From DAOUGC01 sp034429695 (GTDB lineage: Bacteria; Chloroflexota; Anaerolineae; Anaerolineales; Anaerolineaceae): a stretch of 64,000 nucleotides of DNA. Position numbers and translations under genes: made by a program. This document shows positions 1-11,202 of this stretch, in pieces. Under the pieces are notes generated by a model. That model worked only from the letters and a program-made list of their open reading frames with translations. It had not been told where the DNA came from and did not search any database. Location of the stretch: assembly GCA_034429695.1 (NCBI GenBank), contig DAOUGC010000037.1, positions 1 through 64,000 of the forward strand. Direction: 5' to 3'. Position 1 is the stretch's first letter, and every line of letters starts with the position of its first letter.

Positions 1-12
1 AGTATCCGCCAT
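1..12 (-). CDS. Start of the next gene after E1 beta (partial, probably E2 of the dehydrogenase complex)
   Basis: An ATG read on the minus strand overlaps the TAA stop of the E1 beta gene (TAATG arrangement) and opens a frame beginning Met-Ala-Asp-Thr before the window ends. Translational coupling of this kind is usual for 2-oxoacid dehydrogenase operons, where the lipoyl acyltransferase (E2) gene follows E1 beta. Only four codons are visible, so the identity is inferred from position alone. Confidence 0.4.
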
Positions 13-983
13 TACAGCACCTCCTTGACCGCCCTGATCACATCCTCGGCATTGGGAATGGCCATCTGCTCCAGATCGCGGTTGTAAGGAAGAAGCACTT
101 CCTTTTGCGCCACGCGCTTGATCGGCGCATCTATATAATCAAAGGCGTTCTCGTAAATGCGGGTTGCCACTTCAGAACCGATACCGTAGGATAACCAGCC
201 CTCTTCGACAATCACAGCCCGGTTGGTTTTCTTGAAGGATTCCAACACAGTATCCATGTCCAGCGGGCGCAGCGTGCGCAGATCCACAACCTCGGCATGA
301 ATGCCTTCGCTCTCCAGTTGCTGGGCAGCCTGCATTGATATTTGCAACCCTTTGCTGTAGGTCACAATGGTTACATCAGACCCTTCGCGCTGCACCACCG
401 ACTTGCCGATGGGGGTCACGTAATCGCCCTCGGGCACTTCACCGCGCACCTGGTACATGGTGGCATTCTCAATGAATAGCACCGGGTTGTCACTGCGAAT
501 GGCTGCCTTGAGCAGACCTTTTGCATCGGCAGGAGTGCCAGGGGAGACCACCACCAGGCCCGGATAATGAGCAAAATTGGCGTCCGGGGTTTGTGAATGG
601 GTGGCGCCCAACTGCCTGCCGCCGCCGCCTGGCGCGCGGATCACCAGCGGCACGCGCATTTGCCCACCAAACATGTTGTGCATTTTTGGCGCCTGGTTGA
701 CAATGCCATCCATGGCGACAAAAGCAAAGTTAATTGTCATCAACTCAGCGATGGGGCGCAAGCCAGCCATGGCCGCCCCAACAGCAGCCCCCACAATCAC
801 CATTTCAGCGATGGGGGTATCTTTTACGCGTTTGTCACCAAAGTGATCATAGAAGCCCTTGGTCACCGCGTACGTGCCGCCCCACACGCCCACTTCTTCA
901 CCCATGATGAAGACCTTGGGATCTCGTTCCATTTCCTCCCAGATCGCCTGGGAGATTGCTTCACGCATCGTTATCCTGGCCAT
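12..983 (-). CDS. pdhB: 2-oxoacid (pyruvate/acetoin-type) dehydrogenase E1 component, beta subunit
   Basis: This 323-residue protein is the beta subunit of the thiamine-diphosphate E1 enzyme that decarboxylates a 2-oxoacid and acylates the lipoyl group of E2. The N-terminus (MARITMREAI) and the segment with GEEVG, followed by PIAEM and the long Gly-rich RAPGGGGRQLG stretch, are characteristic of PdhB/AcoB/BkdB proteins, and the length is normal. The ATG at 983 is preferred over an upstream extension because GGGAGGA sits five bases before it. It begins one base after the E1 alpha stop, so the two subunits are co-translated. Sequence reading cannot separate pyruvate, acetoin and branched-chain substrates; pyruvate or acetoin is the likelier choice. 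Confidence 0.92.
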   Translation of the reverse strand: MARITMREAISQAIWEEMERDPKVFIMGEEVGVWGGTYAVTKGFYDHFGDKRVKDTPIAEMVIVGAAVGAAMAGLRPIAELMTINFAFVAMDGIVNQAPKMHNMFGGQMRVPLVIRAPGGGGRQLGATHSQTPDANFAHYPGLVVVSPGTPADAKGLLKAAIRSDNPVLFIENATMYQVRGEVPEGDYVTPIGKSVVQREGSDVTIVTYSKGLQISMQAAQQLESEGIHAEVVDLRTLRPLDMDTVLESFKKTNRAVIVEEGWLSYGIGSEVATRIYENAFDYIDAPIKRVAQKEVLLPYNRDLEQMAIPNAEDVIRAVKEVL

Positions 984-984
984 C

Positions 985-1956
985 TCAGTCCTCCCACGGA
1001 GTTTCTGCGTAAATATTTTTATACAGCGCTTCCGGCTCCGGTTCCGGACTGTTCTCGGCGAACTCAACCGCCTCAGCCACGTCCTTTAAAACCTGCTCGT
1101 CAATCGCATCCAGCTCTTCAACCGTGGCAAACCCGCCATCCAGAATATGCTTGCGGAAAATACCAATCGGGTCGTTTTCCTGCCACTTCTTGATTTCATC
1201 CGACTGGCGGTATCGCTCGGGGTCACCCATTGAATGTCCGCGGAAACGGTAGGTCATGATCTCAAGGAACTGCGGCCCACTGCCGTTACGAATTTCCTCC
1301 AACAGGCGGGCGCTGATCTCTTTCACTTTAAGCAGATCCATGCCGTCCACCACGTGAGAAGGCATGCCATACCCGTCAGCCTTGCGCCGGATCTCCCCCA
1401 CCGCAGAAGCACGTTCCACTGCCGTTCCCATGCCGTACTGGTTGTTTTCGCACACCCACAACACGGGCAGCTTCCACACCTGCGACAGATTTAATGACTC
1501 ATGGAAAAAGCCAATGTTGGTGGCGCCATCCCCGAACATGCAAATGGTGACAGCTTTGTTTTCCTGATATTGATCAGCAAGCGCCAGGCCGGCGGCCAGG
1601 GTAAGATGCGCCCCCACAATGGCATGTCCACCCCAAAAATTCTTCTCAACATCCGCCATATGCATCGAGCCACCCATGCCGCCCGAAATGCCCGTTGCTT
1701 TGCCAAGCAATTCAGCAATAATGGCTTTTAAGGATATTCCAACATTGAGTGCAACCCCGTGGTCGCGGTAAGCCGTGATCACACGGTCTTCGGGCTTGCG
1801 TGCAGCGATCAATCCGGTGGAAACCGCTTCCTGCCCAATATATAAATGAAGAAAACCTCCAATTTTCCCTTTCTGGTACAGCTCGGCCGCGGACTCTTCC
1901 ATGCGTCTGATCGCGACCATTTGATAGTATAAGTCCAGGTACTCCTGCTTATCCAT
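985..1956 (-). CDS. pdhA: 2-oxoacid (pyruvate/acetoin-type) dehydrogenase E1 component, alpha subunit
   Basis: This 323-residue protein is the alpha subunit of the heterotetrameric E1 decarboxylase. The thiamine diphosphate motif is visible around residues 160-190 (GDGATN ... CENNQYG), and the conserved RDHG and the phosphorylation-loop-like YRFRGHSMGDP segment are in their usual places. The ATG at 1956 is chosen because GGGAGGA lies about eight bases upstream; an upstream in-frame TTG overlaps that ribosome binding site and is unlikely. It is the first gene of the E1 operon, with the beta subunit following after one base. Confidence 0.93.
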   Translation of the reverse strand: MDKQEYLDLYYQMVAIRRMEESAAELYQKGKIGGFLHLYIGQEAVSTGLIAARKPEDRVITAYRDHGVALNVGISLKAIIAELLGKATGISGGMGGSMHMADVEKNFWGGHAIVGAHLTLAAGLALADQYQENKAVTICMFGDGATNIGFFHESLNLSQVWKLPVLWVCENNQYGMGTAVERASAVGEIRRKADGYGMPSHVVDGMDLLKVKEISARLLEEIRNGSGPQFLEIMTYRFRGHSMGDPERYRQSDEIKKWQENDPIGIFRKHILDGGFATVEELDAIDEQVLKDVAEAVEFAENSPEPEPEALYKNIYAETPWED

Positions 1957-2102
1957 CGAAATGAATTCCTCCCTCAAGGTTTCGATTAAACCAGTTCACC
2001 TTTTAAGGTGACGGGCCATGAACCATGTGTGTCTTAAAAATTATACCAGAATGGTTATGCGCCGTCCAAACCGTGTAAAAGCACTGAGGGATGAAAATGA
2101 GA

Positions 2103-2129
2103 AAAGCGCGGCAACGACCACCGCGCTTT
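2103..2129 (-). terminator. Hairpin terminator after the permease gene
   Basis: AAAGCGCGG and CCGCGCTTT form a nine-base-pair stem with a nine-base loop, about 30 bases past the permease stop. The minus-strand transcript continues into a T-rich run (TTTTCTCATTTTC), which fits intrinsic termination. Confidence 0.7.
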
Positions 2130-2158
2130 GCATTAATGGAGTTCAAATTTGGGGGAGG

Positions 2159-3772
2159 TTATTCCTCTGGCAGTTTTGAGAATGTATCCCGCAGGTCAAC
2201 ACCCTGCCGCCGCATGTAAATGGCGCGCCAGACATACACAATCAGCCCTGAGACAGGCAGGGCAAAAAATGCCACCACCCTCCCCACCGTCATGTACCCC
2301 GCCACATCAGGATATTCAAAAACGTTGAGCAGCAGCCATAGCAGATAACCGAGCACTCCCACTCCAAGCAGGGCGCCCACCGGAATGGGCCCAAGTTTCC
2401 AGTTTAAAATCCCTCTTCGCGTTTCTGCAGCGCGATTCTTCAGGAAGGGCCACACCACTGCCGCCACTGCTGGCACGACCTGCGTTGCAACGGCAAATAC
2501 CACAAAATTAACGTTTTTCTCGATAAACTGGCCCTGCACGCCGTCGATCACTCCGATCTCGGCAATAACAGCCACCAGTAACAGCGCCAGCAGCGGGCTT
2601 TTGCTGTGGGGGTTCACATACGTCAAGCCAAGGGGCATCAATCCATCGCGTGCCCAGGCGAAAACCGCGCGGCTGGCATAGAACAGGTAAGCCGCTATCA
2701 GGGAAATCAGGGAAAGCGCCCAACTGATGCCGGCAACGATCAACCACTCAAGTTGCGGCTGGGCCAATCCCGCATAAAATACAATCGATGGGTAAATACG
2801 CCCTTGATACCCGTGAACCGCCAGGTAGCTCTCAGCAGAAATCCAGTCCTGTGGAACGATGCGCGTGGTTAGAACCACCGCTGCAACACCCACCACCCAG
2901 CAAATTACAATGGCCAGCACGCTGCCAAGCGCCAGGGTGCGCCCGGGCTTTTTGACCTCACCGGCGAACATACTGGTACTGTACGCACCGAAAAACAACC
3001 AGAAACTGACCAGCATACCGGCATATGCCGCCATGGATGCCGATGTGTTGGGGACCATACCCATTGTACGGGCTGCCACCATGTGGGCATTATAGGTTCC
3101 GGCGCCGAGAAAAGAATTGATCGCGGTGGGAAAACCATCGTGCGGGCCGATGAAAATCATCACCAGCAAGACCACCCAACCCACCAGGCCAAGTCCAAGC
3201 CCGCCTGCCATGATGCGCACCAATACTTTAACATTTGTCATGGAGATGATAAATGCCACAACCATGACAATCGAGGCAATAATGATCAAGTTTTCAGGTT
3301 GGTTGATCAAGGTGGCCCAGCGGTCGAACTCGGTGCTTCTTTCCACCACACCCATGGTGGCGGCAAATTCACTGATGATGGTTCTGGGCACAAACAATAC
3401 CAGTGGCCCGATGCTTAAAGCAGTGATCAGGATCAACGACCAACTGTAGAGAAAACCTGCCACGCCCCCCAGGGTTCGGCTGGTGAAGACATAATCTGCC
3501 CCGGACCTTGGCATGGCTGCGCCCATGGAGGAAAACATGAGCGCATGCAATATACTTGGAATGGCGGCAAATGTCAGCACACCAATCAGGTTGACACCCG
3601 GGAAGACCCCCGTCACCCAAGAAAACGGCATCCAACCGGATAAAACCATGCTGATGCATTGCACACCAAATATCACCACACCCAGTGTGCCAATTCCGCG
3701 TGTCAGCGGATGACTGCCCACCCGGATTGCCCGTCGTTCAACTTCACCTGCTGTGGCGCCTGCATTTGCCAT
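2159..3772 (-). CDS. APC-family amino acid permease
   Basis: This 537-residue polytopic membrane protein carries about 12 hydrophobic segments. The segment after residue 25 (LTRGIGTLGVVIFG) and the following AMPRSGADYVFTSRTLGG motif match the consensus around TM1-TM3 of amino acid-polyamine-organocation (APC) permeases, where the Gly-rich TM1 and the RSGG/ADY motif contribute to the substrate site. It probably imports an amino acid or exchanges it; substrate cannot be assigned. GGAGC lies ahead of the ATG at 3772. The gene is flanked by its own terminators and is likely monocistronic. Confidence 0.85.
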   Translation of the reverse strand: MANAGATAGEVERRAIRVGSHPLTRGIGTLGVVIFGVQCISMVLSGWMPFSWVTGVFPGVNLIGVLTFAAIPSILHALMFSSMGAAMPRSGADYVFTSRTLGGVAGFLYSWSLILITALSIGPLVLFVPRTIISEFAATMGVVERSTEFDRWATLINQPENLIIIASIVMVVAFIISMTNVKVLVRIMAGGLGLGLVGWVVLLVMIFIGPHDGFPTAINSFLGAGTYNAHMVAARTMGMVPNTSASMAAYAGMLVSFWLFFGAYSTSMFAGEVKKPGRTLALGSVLAIVICWVVGVAAVVLTTRIVPQDWISAESYLAVHGYQGRIYPSIVFYAGLAQPQLEWLIVAGISWALSLISLIAAYLFYASRAVFAWARDGLMPLGLTYVNPHSKSPLLALLLVAVIAEIGVIDGVQGQFIEKNVNFVVFAVATQVVPAVAAVVWPFLKNRAAETRRGILNWKLGPIPVGALLGVGVLGYLLWLLLNVFEYPDVAGYMTVGRVVAFFALPVSGLIVYVWRAIYMRRQGVDLRDTFSKLPEE

Positions 3773-3871
3773 TCTGATTGCTCCTTGAATCGCTGATCTG
3801 CCATCCTTATTTTATTGGATTTTGCATTATCCATGCCAAAAAATGGTTCTCAGAATTGTAAGGGAACAAAA

Positions 3872-3897
3872 AAACCGCCCGGAAAACCGGGCGGTTT
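3872..3897 (-). terminator. Rho-independent terminator after pyruvate phosphate dikinase
   Basis: An 11-base-pair GC-rich stem (AAACCGCCCGG / CCGGGCGGTTT) with a four-base loop lies just past the ppdK stop. On the minus strand it is followed by a run of seven T residues counting the stem's own, a textbook intrinsic terminator. Confidence 0.92.
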
Positions 3898-3915
3898 GAC
3901 TTGCAGTGGAAAAAA

Positions 3916-6663
<2,748 letters not shown>

Positions 6664-6854
6664 GTTCATCCTCCTGAGATTGGCTTCAATATGCCCGTTT
6701 ATCAGGGCAAAATTTGCGCTTAATCGGGGGAATTCTACCACAAACAGGCTGTTTATACATCTTTTTGTCTCAAATCCTTTTGTAAACCACCTGCAAGGTA
6801 AAAGCGTGTTTGGACTCCGGATAATTAAGCTAGAATTTGGGGCACGGAGGACTT

Positions 6855-7253
6855 ATGAAAATCCTCGTCATCGACGACGACCAAGCAATGACTGAACTGC
6901 TCACATTGTTACTGCAACCGGCCACCCCTGATATCCTGACGGCTAATTCAGCACCCGACGGCATTCGTCTGGCAAAGGAAGGCTCCCCTGATATCATCAT
7001 CCTTGACATGATGATGCCCGATATGCCCGGCTGGGAGGTATGCAGTAAAATTCGTGAGTTTTCCAGCATGCCCATTCTGATCCTCTCCGCGCTGGACAAT
7101 CCGGGTATGGTCGCCCGAGCGCTCAATAGCGGCGCCGATGATTACTTGATCAAACCCATCTCCAGCGGTGTACTGGTGGCTTATATCAACAAACTCGTCC
7201 GGCGTACCGGCGCCACCCTGCTTACCCCCCGCCTCACTGTTTCCCCCACCTGA
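6855..7253 (+). CDS. Single-domain response regulator (REC only)
   Basis: This 132-residue protein is a CheY-like receiver domain without an output domain. The acidic pocket DDD at residues 7-9, the phosphoacceptor Asp51 (IILDMMMPD), Ser78 and the conserved Lys100 (LIKP) are all present, so it should be phosphorylatable. The ATG at 6855 has GGAGG four bases upstream. A weak promoter pair (TTTGGA at 6809 and TAGAAT at 6831) precedes it. No histidine kinase lies next to it; it may act on a partner protein or serve in a phosphorelay. The last 20 residues are a Thr/Pro-rich tail. Confidence 0.88.
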   Translation: MKILVIDDDQAMTELLTLLLQPATPDILTANSAPDGIRLAKEGSPDIIILDMMMPDMPGWEVCSKIREFSSMPILILSALDNPGMVARALNSGADDYLIKPISSGVLVAYINKLVRRTGATLLTPRLTVSPT

Positions 7254-7358
7254 TCGACAATTTTTTATTGCCCCACCCGGCGCACCGGTTGATTGGTAAA
7301 TCTGGATATTCTCGGTCCATCTGTAGTACAATGTCAAAAACCAACCGGAGGCGTTTCT

Positions 7359-7655
7359 GTGCAAACCTGTTCACAATGTCACACCCAGTCTCCAGACAGC
7401 GTTCATGAATGTCCAACCTGCCATGCTGATCTGCGACAGTCATCCAACACGGCTGTTGCGCTCAGGAAATTTCAGGATAACCCGCGGGTAAAATCCATTC
7501 GCATCCAGGTCGCTCATGATTGTTGTCCCGCATGCCAGCAAATGATGGGGGTCTACAGCAAGGATGATGTCCCCCAACTGCCTGTGGAAGCCTGCTCACA
7601 CCCGCAGGGTTGTCGCTGCTTCTACACCCCCATCCTGGAAGAAATCTATCCATAG
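7359..7655 (+). CDS. Small zinc-ribbon protein of unknown function
   Basis: This 98-residue protein starts with a zinc ribbon (CSQC ... CPTC within the first 25 residues) and has more cysteines later (CCPAC, then CSHPQGCRCFY near the C-terminus), giving two probable metal sites. The GTG start at 7359 is supported by GGAGG seven bases upstream; a longer upstream frame lacks a ribosome binding site. No signal peptide or membrane segment is visible. I do not recognise a named family; it may be a small regulator or a nucleic-acid or protein-binding adapter. Confidence 0.72.
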   Translation: MQTCSQCHTQSPDSVHECPTCHADLRQSSNTAVALRKFQDNPRVKSIRIQVAHDCCPACQQMMGVYSKDDVPQLPVEACSHPQGCRCFYTPILEEIYP

Positions 7656-7755
7656 GTTCAGTGGTAAAAAACAGGGGGAACTATTGGTATTTAATTGTCG
7701 TCCTAAAAGAAACCACTCAAACCCATGATTATCCCCTTAAAGGATCGAAACCAAA

Positions 7756-7773
7756 GCGGTTACAATTAACCGC
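7756..7773. promoter_or_regulatory. Palindrome over a possible promoter upstream of the S49 protease gene
   Basis: GCGGTTA-CAAT-TAACCGC is a perfect seven-base-pair inverted repeat 66 bases before the protease ATG. A TACAAT hexamer lies inside it and could be the -10 box; the -35 candidate (TTAAAG) is weak. The arrangement would suit an operator, but no regulator is identified. The rest of the 7656-7838 gap shows nothing else clear. Confidence 0.35.
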
Positions 7774-7838
7774 AGTTATCCAGACTATTGACGCAACATC
7801 ATTTTGCAGGGTCGTCATACCAAAGGAGGCACCCGCTG

Positions 7839-8699
7839 ATGACACAGATCTCACCCACCGATGCAGACAAACCCAAACGTCTGTCCTGGCTGCTGCTGAT
7901 CCCGCTGCTACTGGGGTTCATCGCTGCGGCTTTCATCCCCCGGCCCATCGTCGGGGTCATTTACCTGGACGCTGCCATTGACAGCTACTCTGCCCAGGAC
8001 ATGATCGAGCAGATCACCTATGCCAGCGAACACCCACGCGTACGCGCGGTGGTGCTGGTGATGAACAGCCCGGGCGGAACCGTCACCGACACGGAATCGG
8101 TCTACATGGAACTGGCAAAACTTCGCGAGACCAAACCCGTCGTGACGATGATCGAAGGCATGGCTGCCAGTGGCGGCTATTATCTCTCGGTCGGTACTGA
8201 TTACATCCTTGCCAAGCCCTCCTCCATGGTCGGCAACATTGGCGTCATCGGCTACACGCCCGAAGCGCCATCCGTGGGTGATGATGTATACTCCACCGGC
8301 CCGTACAAATTGTTTGGCTTCCCGCGTGATAATTTCATCCGCCAGCTTGAAATGCTCAAACAGGGTTTCCTGCAGGCGGTGTTGCTTGGCCGCGGCGACG
8401 CCCTGAAGGTTGGACCCGAGGTGGTGGTCAGCGGCCAGATCTGGCACGGCGCAGAAGCGCTGCGCCTTGGTTTTGTGGACGGCCTGGCCACCCGCGGTGA
8501 AGCCTTTGACAAAGCCGCCGAACTGGCGCACATTGCCAATTACAAGGTGGAGGACCTGCGCCCGCTGGCGGGTCTGCCAGAATCCTCCTATTACTATTTC
8601 TTCTACGAAACCCCCGAAGGCAAGGTCACCCCTTATCCGCGTGAGCAGGGCATTTACATGCTTTACATCCCGCCGGTCGGAATGGAGACTGCCCAATGA
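7839..8699 (+). CDS. Membrane-anchored S49 (SppA-like) serine protease
   Basis: The 286-residue protein has an N-terminal membrane anchor (residues about 12-35, LSWLLLIPLLLGFIAAAF) followed by an S49 peptidase domain. The MNSPGG segment and the catalytic serine in GMAASGGYY match SppA-type signal peptide peptidases; a lysine in GPYKLFG is in the expected place for the general base. SppA enzymes hydrolyse remnant signal peptides or membrane protein fragments using a Ser/Lys dyad. AAAGGAGG lies nine bases before the ATG at 7839. Its stop overlaps the next start (ATGA), so the two proteins are probably made in equal amounts and may form a membrane complex. Confidence 0.87.
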   Translation: MTQISPTDADKPKRLSWLLLIPLLLGFIAAAFIPRPIVGVIYLDAAIDSYSAQDMIEQITYASEHPRVRAVVLVMNSPGGTVTDTESVYMELAKLRETKPVVTMIEGMAASGGYYLSVGTDYILAKPSSMVGNIGVIGYTPEAPSVGDDVYSTGPYKLFGFPRDNFIRQLEMLKQGFLQAVLLGRGDALKVGPEVVVSGQIWHGAEALRLGFVDGLATRGEAFDKAAELAHIANYKVEDLRPLAGLPESSYYYFFYETPEGKVTPYPREQGIYMLYIPPVGMETAQ

Positions 8700-10345
8700 A
8701 AAAACTGACCAGCATTCTGCTCATCGCGGCATTGTTCCTGCTGCCCATCCTGGCGCGCGGTTTATGGTTCTACCGCGGCATCTACCTGCCCAAAGAAAAA
8801 GTGCAAATTCCCGATTTCGCCAGTTTCACCATTCCTGAGCCTCCAGTTTCCACGCCCTCCGCAGCAACCAGCATGGTAAACCGCACCACTGAAGGTGCAC
8901 CTGCGCCGGTGATCATGTTCGACATGCTGCACTCCAACCTGGTGTCGCTGTCAGAGATCGAACCCCTTACCCATCTGCTGGCTCAAGCCGGGGCACGGGT
9001 GATCAACAACAATGCCAATTTCACCCTGGCACAGCAATTGAAAGCCGTGGATTCGTTCGTGGTCATTTCGCCCACTTACGCCTTCCTGCCCGAAGAACTG
9101 GCCGCCGTTCAGCAGTTTGTGGAACACGGCGGACGCCTGCTGGTGATCACCGACCCCACCCGCTCTTACAGCATGTACGGTTACTACGACTATTACACCG
9201 TCAGCAGTGTAACCCCGGTGGATATCGCCAACCTGCTGCTCGATCCGTGGCAGATCGCATTTGCCAACGATTACGTTTATAACCTGACTGAAAACGAAGG
9301 CAATTTCCGCAACATCATCTTCACTGACCTGGCTCAAAATGAACTCACCACTTCGGTCTCGCGCCTGATCTTCTACAGCGCGCACTCCCTGAGCAGCGCC
9401 CCCAACCCGATCATCACCGGTGACGATGAGATGCTCTCATCCGACACGGATACCGGCGGCGGGTTGCCCGTGGCAGCCATTGACCCATCCGGTCAGGTGC
9501 TTGCCATTGGTGATATGAGCTTCATGACCAGCCCTTACAGCAGCGTGGCGGACAATGCCGTCTTCCTGCGCAACCTGGCTAACTTCCTCACCAGCTCAAC
9601 CCGCCAGCATGATCTCACCAGTTTCCCGTACGTCTTCACCCAACCGGTGCAATTCCTCATGTCAGAAAGTTACCGGTTGGATACCGAAAAGGTGGGGGTA
9701 ATTTCCAGCGCACAACGCGGTTTAAGCATGATGAACATCAAAATGGAAATTGCCGAAAAACCGCAGCCCGGTTTTGACCTGTTGATCGCCGGAACCTATG
9801 CCGACGCGCAAAAGGAAGAGCTTGCCGCCATGTTGGAACCCTTCGAACTGGTCTTTGAGGATGGTGATGGCGGTGAGGGCTTTGACAGTTTTGACTACTG
9901 GAGCTGGGATTCCACTCCAACGCCTTACGCGCCACTTTCAGGCGATGAAGCCACGCCCACACCCGTGCAGCCCTTGGATATGCAATCCACACCAACGCCG
10001 GTTGCCCCGTTTGGCTCAGAGAGTAATCTCTTTGACCTGACCGCCACCCCCACCCCGTACTCTGAGTATGATTACAGTTGGGATAGCTATGATGACTCGG
10101 GTGATGAAACGGAATGGACCGGTACCATCACCGTGCCGGGATTGGGAAAGGTGGAATCAACCGGCAACGGGTTGATCCTGTTCCATGCCAGCGGTGACGC
10201 CAACCAGTTGGTGCTGCTGGCTTCCTCTGAATCGGCGCTTAACAGCCTGGCGCTTTTATTGACCACCGGCGACCTCACCAACTGCGTGGTCCAGCCAGAT
10301 ATTGCCGTATGCGCGCTGGGTTACTACTCAGACTATTCATACTAG
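8696..10345 (+). CDS. Membrane-anchored extracytoplasmic protein, DUF4350/GldG-like
   Basis: The 549-residue protein starts with a signal anchor (KKLTSILLIAALFLLPILARG) and then has a domain in which a Rossmann-like stretch asks whether a gap exists between a 'should be' and 'is' line: FDMLHSN, then FVVISPTYAFLPEELAAVQQFVEHGGRLLVITDPT. That pattern resembles DUF4350 and GldG/IFT52-type domains. A low-complexity region around residues 400-460 repeats TPTP blocks and acidic stretches, followed by a C-terminal domain. It overlaps the protease gene by four bases. Function is unknown; a surface or periplasm-equivalent scaffold processed or guarded by the protease is a guess. Confidence 0.7.
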   Translation: MKKLTSILLIAALFLLPILARGLWFYRGIYLPKEKVQIPDFASFTIPEPPVSTPSAATSMVNRTTEGAPAPVIMFDMLHSNLVSLSEIEPLTHLLAQAGARVINNNANFTLAQQLKAVDSFVVISPTYAFLPEELAAVQQFVEHGGRLLVITDPTRSYSMYGYYDYYTVSSVTPVDIANLLLDPWQIAFANDYVYNLTENEGNFRNIIFTDLAQNELTTSVSRLIFYSAHSLSSAPNPIITGDDEMLSSDTDTGGGLPVAAIDPSGQVLAIGDMSFMTSPYSSVADNAVFLRNLANFLTSSTRQHDLTSFPYVFTQPVQFLMSESYRLDTEKVGVISSAQRGLSMMNIKMEIAEKPQPGFDLLIAGTYADAQKEELAAMLEPFELVFEDGDGGEGFDSFDYWSWDSTPTPYAPLSGDEATPTPVQPLDMQSTPTPVAPFGSESNLFDLTATPTPYSEYDYSWDSYDDSGDETEWTGTITVPGLGKVESTGNGLILFHASGDANQLVLLASSESALNSLALLLTTGDLTNCVVQPDIAVCALGYYSDYSY

Positions 10346-10359
10346 CCTGATCATTTACA

Positions 10360-10400
10360 AAAACACAACCTCCCCAAAATAAGCAGGGAGGTTGTGTTTT
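10360..10400. terminator. Bidirectional terminator between convergent genes
   Basis: A perfect 14-base-pair stem (arms 10360-10373 and 10387-10400, AAAACACAACCTCC pairing with GGAGGTTGTGTTTT) with A/T-rich flanks separates the plus-strand protein gene from the minus-strand hydrolase. Runs of A and T on both sides let it work in either direction. Confidence 0.9.
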
Positions 10401-10428
10401 TCATCCGTAGAATTACCTATTTCGACAA

Positions 10429-11202
10429 TTATTTGGTTGACTTTTGCACCAGTTCGCGCAGCGCATCAGCAGTGGCGTCGGGGTGTTCCATCATGGGCAT
10501 ATGCCCGGCCCCTTCCAGTTTCACCAGCCAACCCCAAGGCAGCAACTGCGCAGCCTCCTGAGCTTTTTCAAGCGGGATGATGGCATCCTGCGTGCCGTGG
10601 ATCACCACCGCCGGAACCGACATGCTGGCCAGGCGTTCGGTGGAATCGGCGCGGTCAGCCATGCCCCGCAGTGCGCCTTCCACACCTTCGCGGCTGGCAC
10701 AGGCGCGGATCAACGCCAGTAGTTCCTGCTGCATGGAGCCAACCCCGGTCAACATCTTTGACATGCTTTCAGCCACAACTTCAATGCCCTTTTTGTGCAC
10801 CTTGTCAGCCGTTGCCAGGCGATTCTGACGCTTCTCCATGCCATCTCCGGCTGTCTGACTGGCAATCAGTCCCAATCCTGCCAGACGATCTGGATGGGAG
10901 TGGGCAAACTCCAGTGTAATGTAGCCACCCATGGAATGACCAGCCATGATGACTTTATCAATCCCCAGAGAATCCAGCATCATCAATAAGTCGTCAGCCA
11001 TCAATCGCATGCTGTAAACGCCATCCGTTCGGGGCGATTTTCCGTATCCGCGCAGATCCGGCAGGATTACCCGCGCATATCGGGCGAGCCGTTCGGCGGT
11101 TTCTTTCCAAATGGAATGATCCAGTGGATATCCGTGTACCAGCACGATGGGCATTCCCTGCCCCACTTCCTCATAATATAATTTGACCGGTTCCATTTTC
11201 AT
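10429..11202 (-). CDS. Alpha/beta hydrolase
   Basis: A 257-residue alpha/beta-fold hydrolase. The oxyanion-hole motif HGYPLDHSIW, the nucleophile elbow GHSMGG, a late Asp (GTQDAIIP) and the C-terminal His (GAGHMPMMEHP) form the complete catalytic set. It is closest in style to small-ester or enol-lactone hydrolases; substrate is unknown. The ATG at 11202 overlaps the CCA-adding enzyme stop (ATGA); a second ATG six bases further on has GGGAG at better spacing and may be the true start. It is the last gene of the tdk-hpt-cca operon. Confidence 0.88.
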   Translation of the reverse strand: MKMEPVKLYYEEVGQGMPIVLVHGYPLDHSIWKETAERLARYARVILPDLRGYGKSPRTDGVYSMRLMADDLLMMLDSLGIDKVIMAGHSMGGYITLEFAHSHPDRLAGLGLIASQTAGDGMEKRQNRLATADKVHKKGIEVVAESMSKMLTGVGSMQQELLALIRACASREGVEGALRGMADRADSTERLASMSVPAVVIHGTQDAIIPLEKAQEAAQLLPWGWLVKLEGAGHMPMMEHPDATADALRELVQKSTK

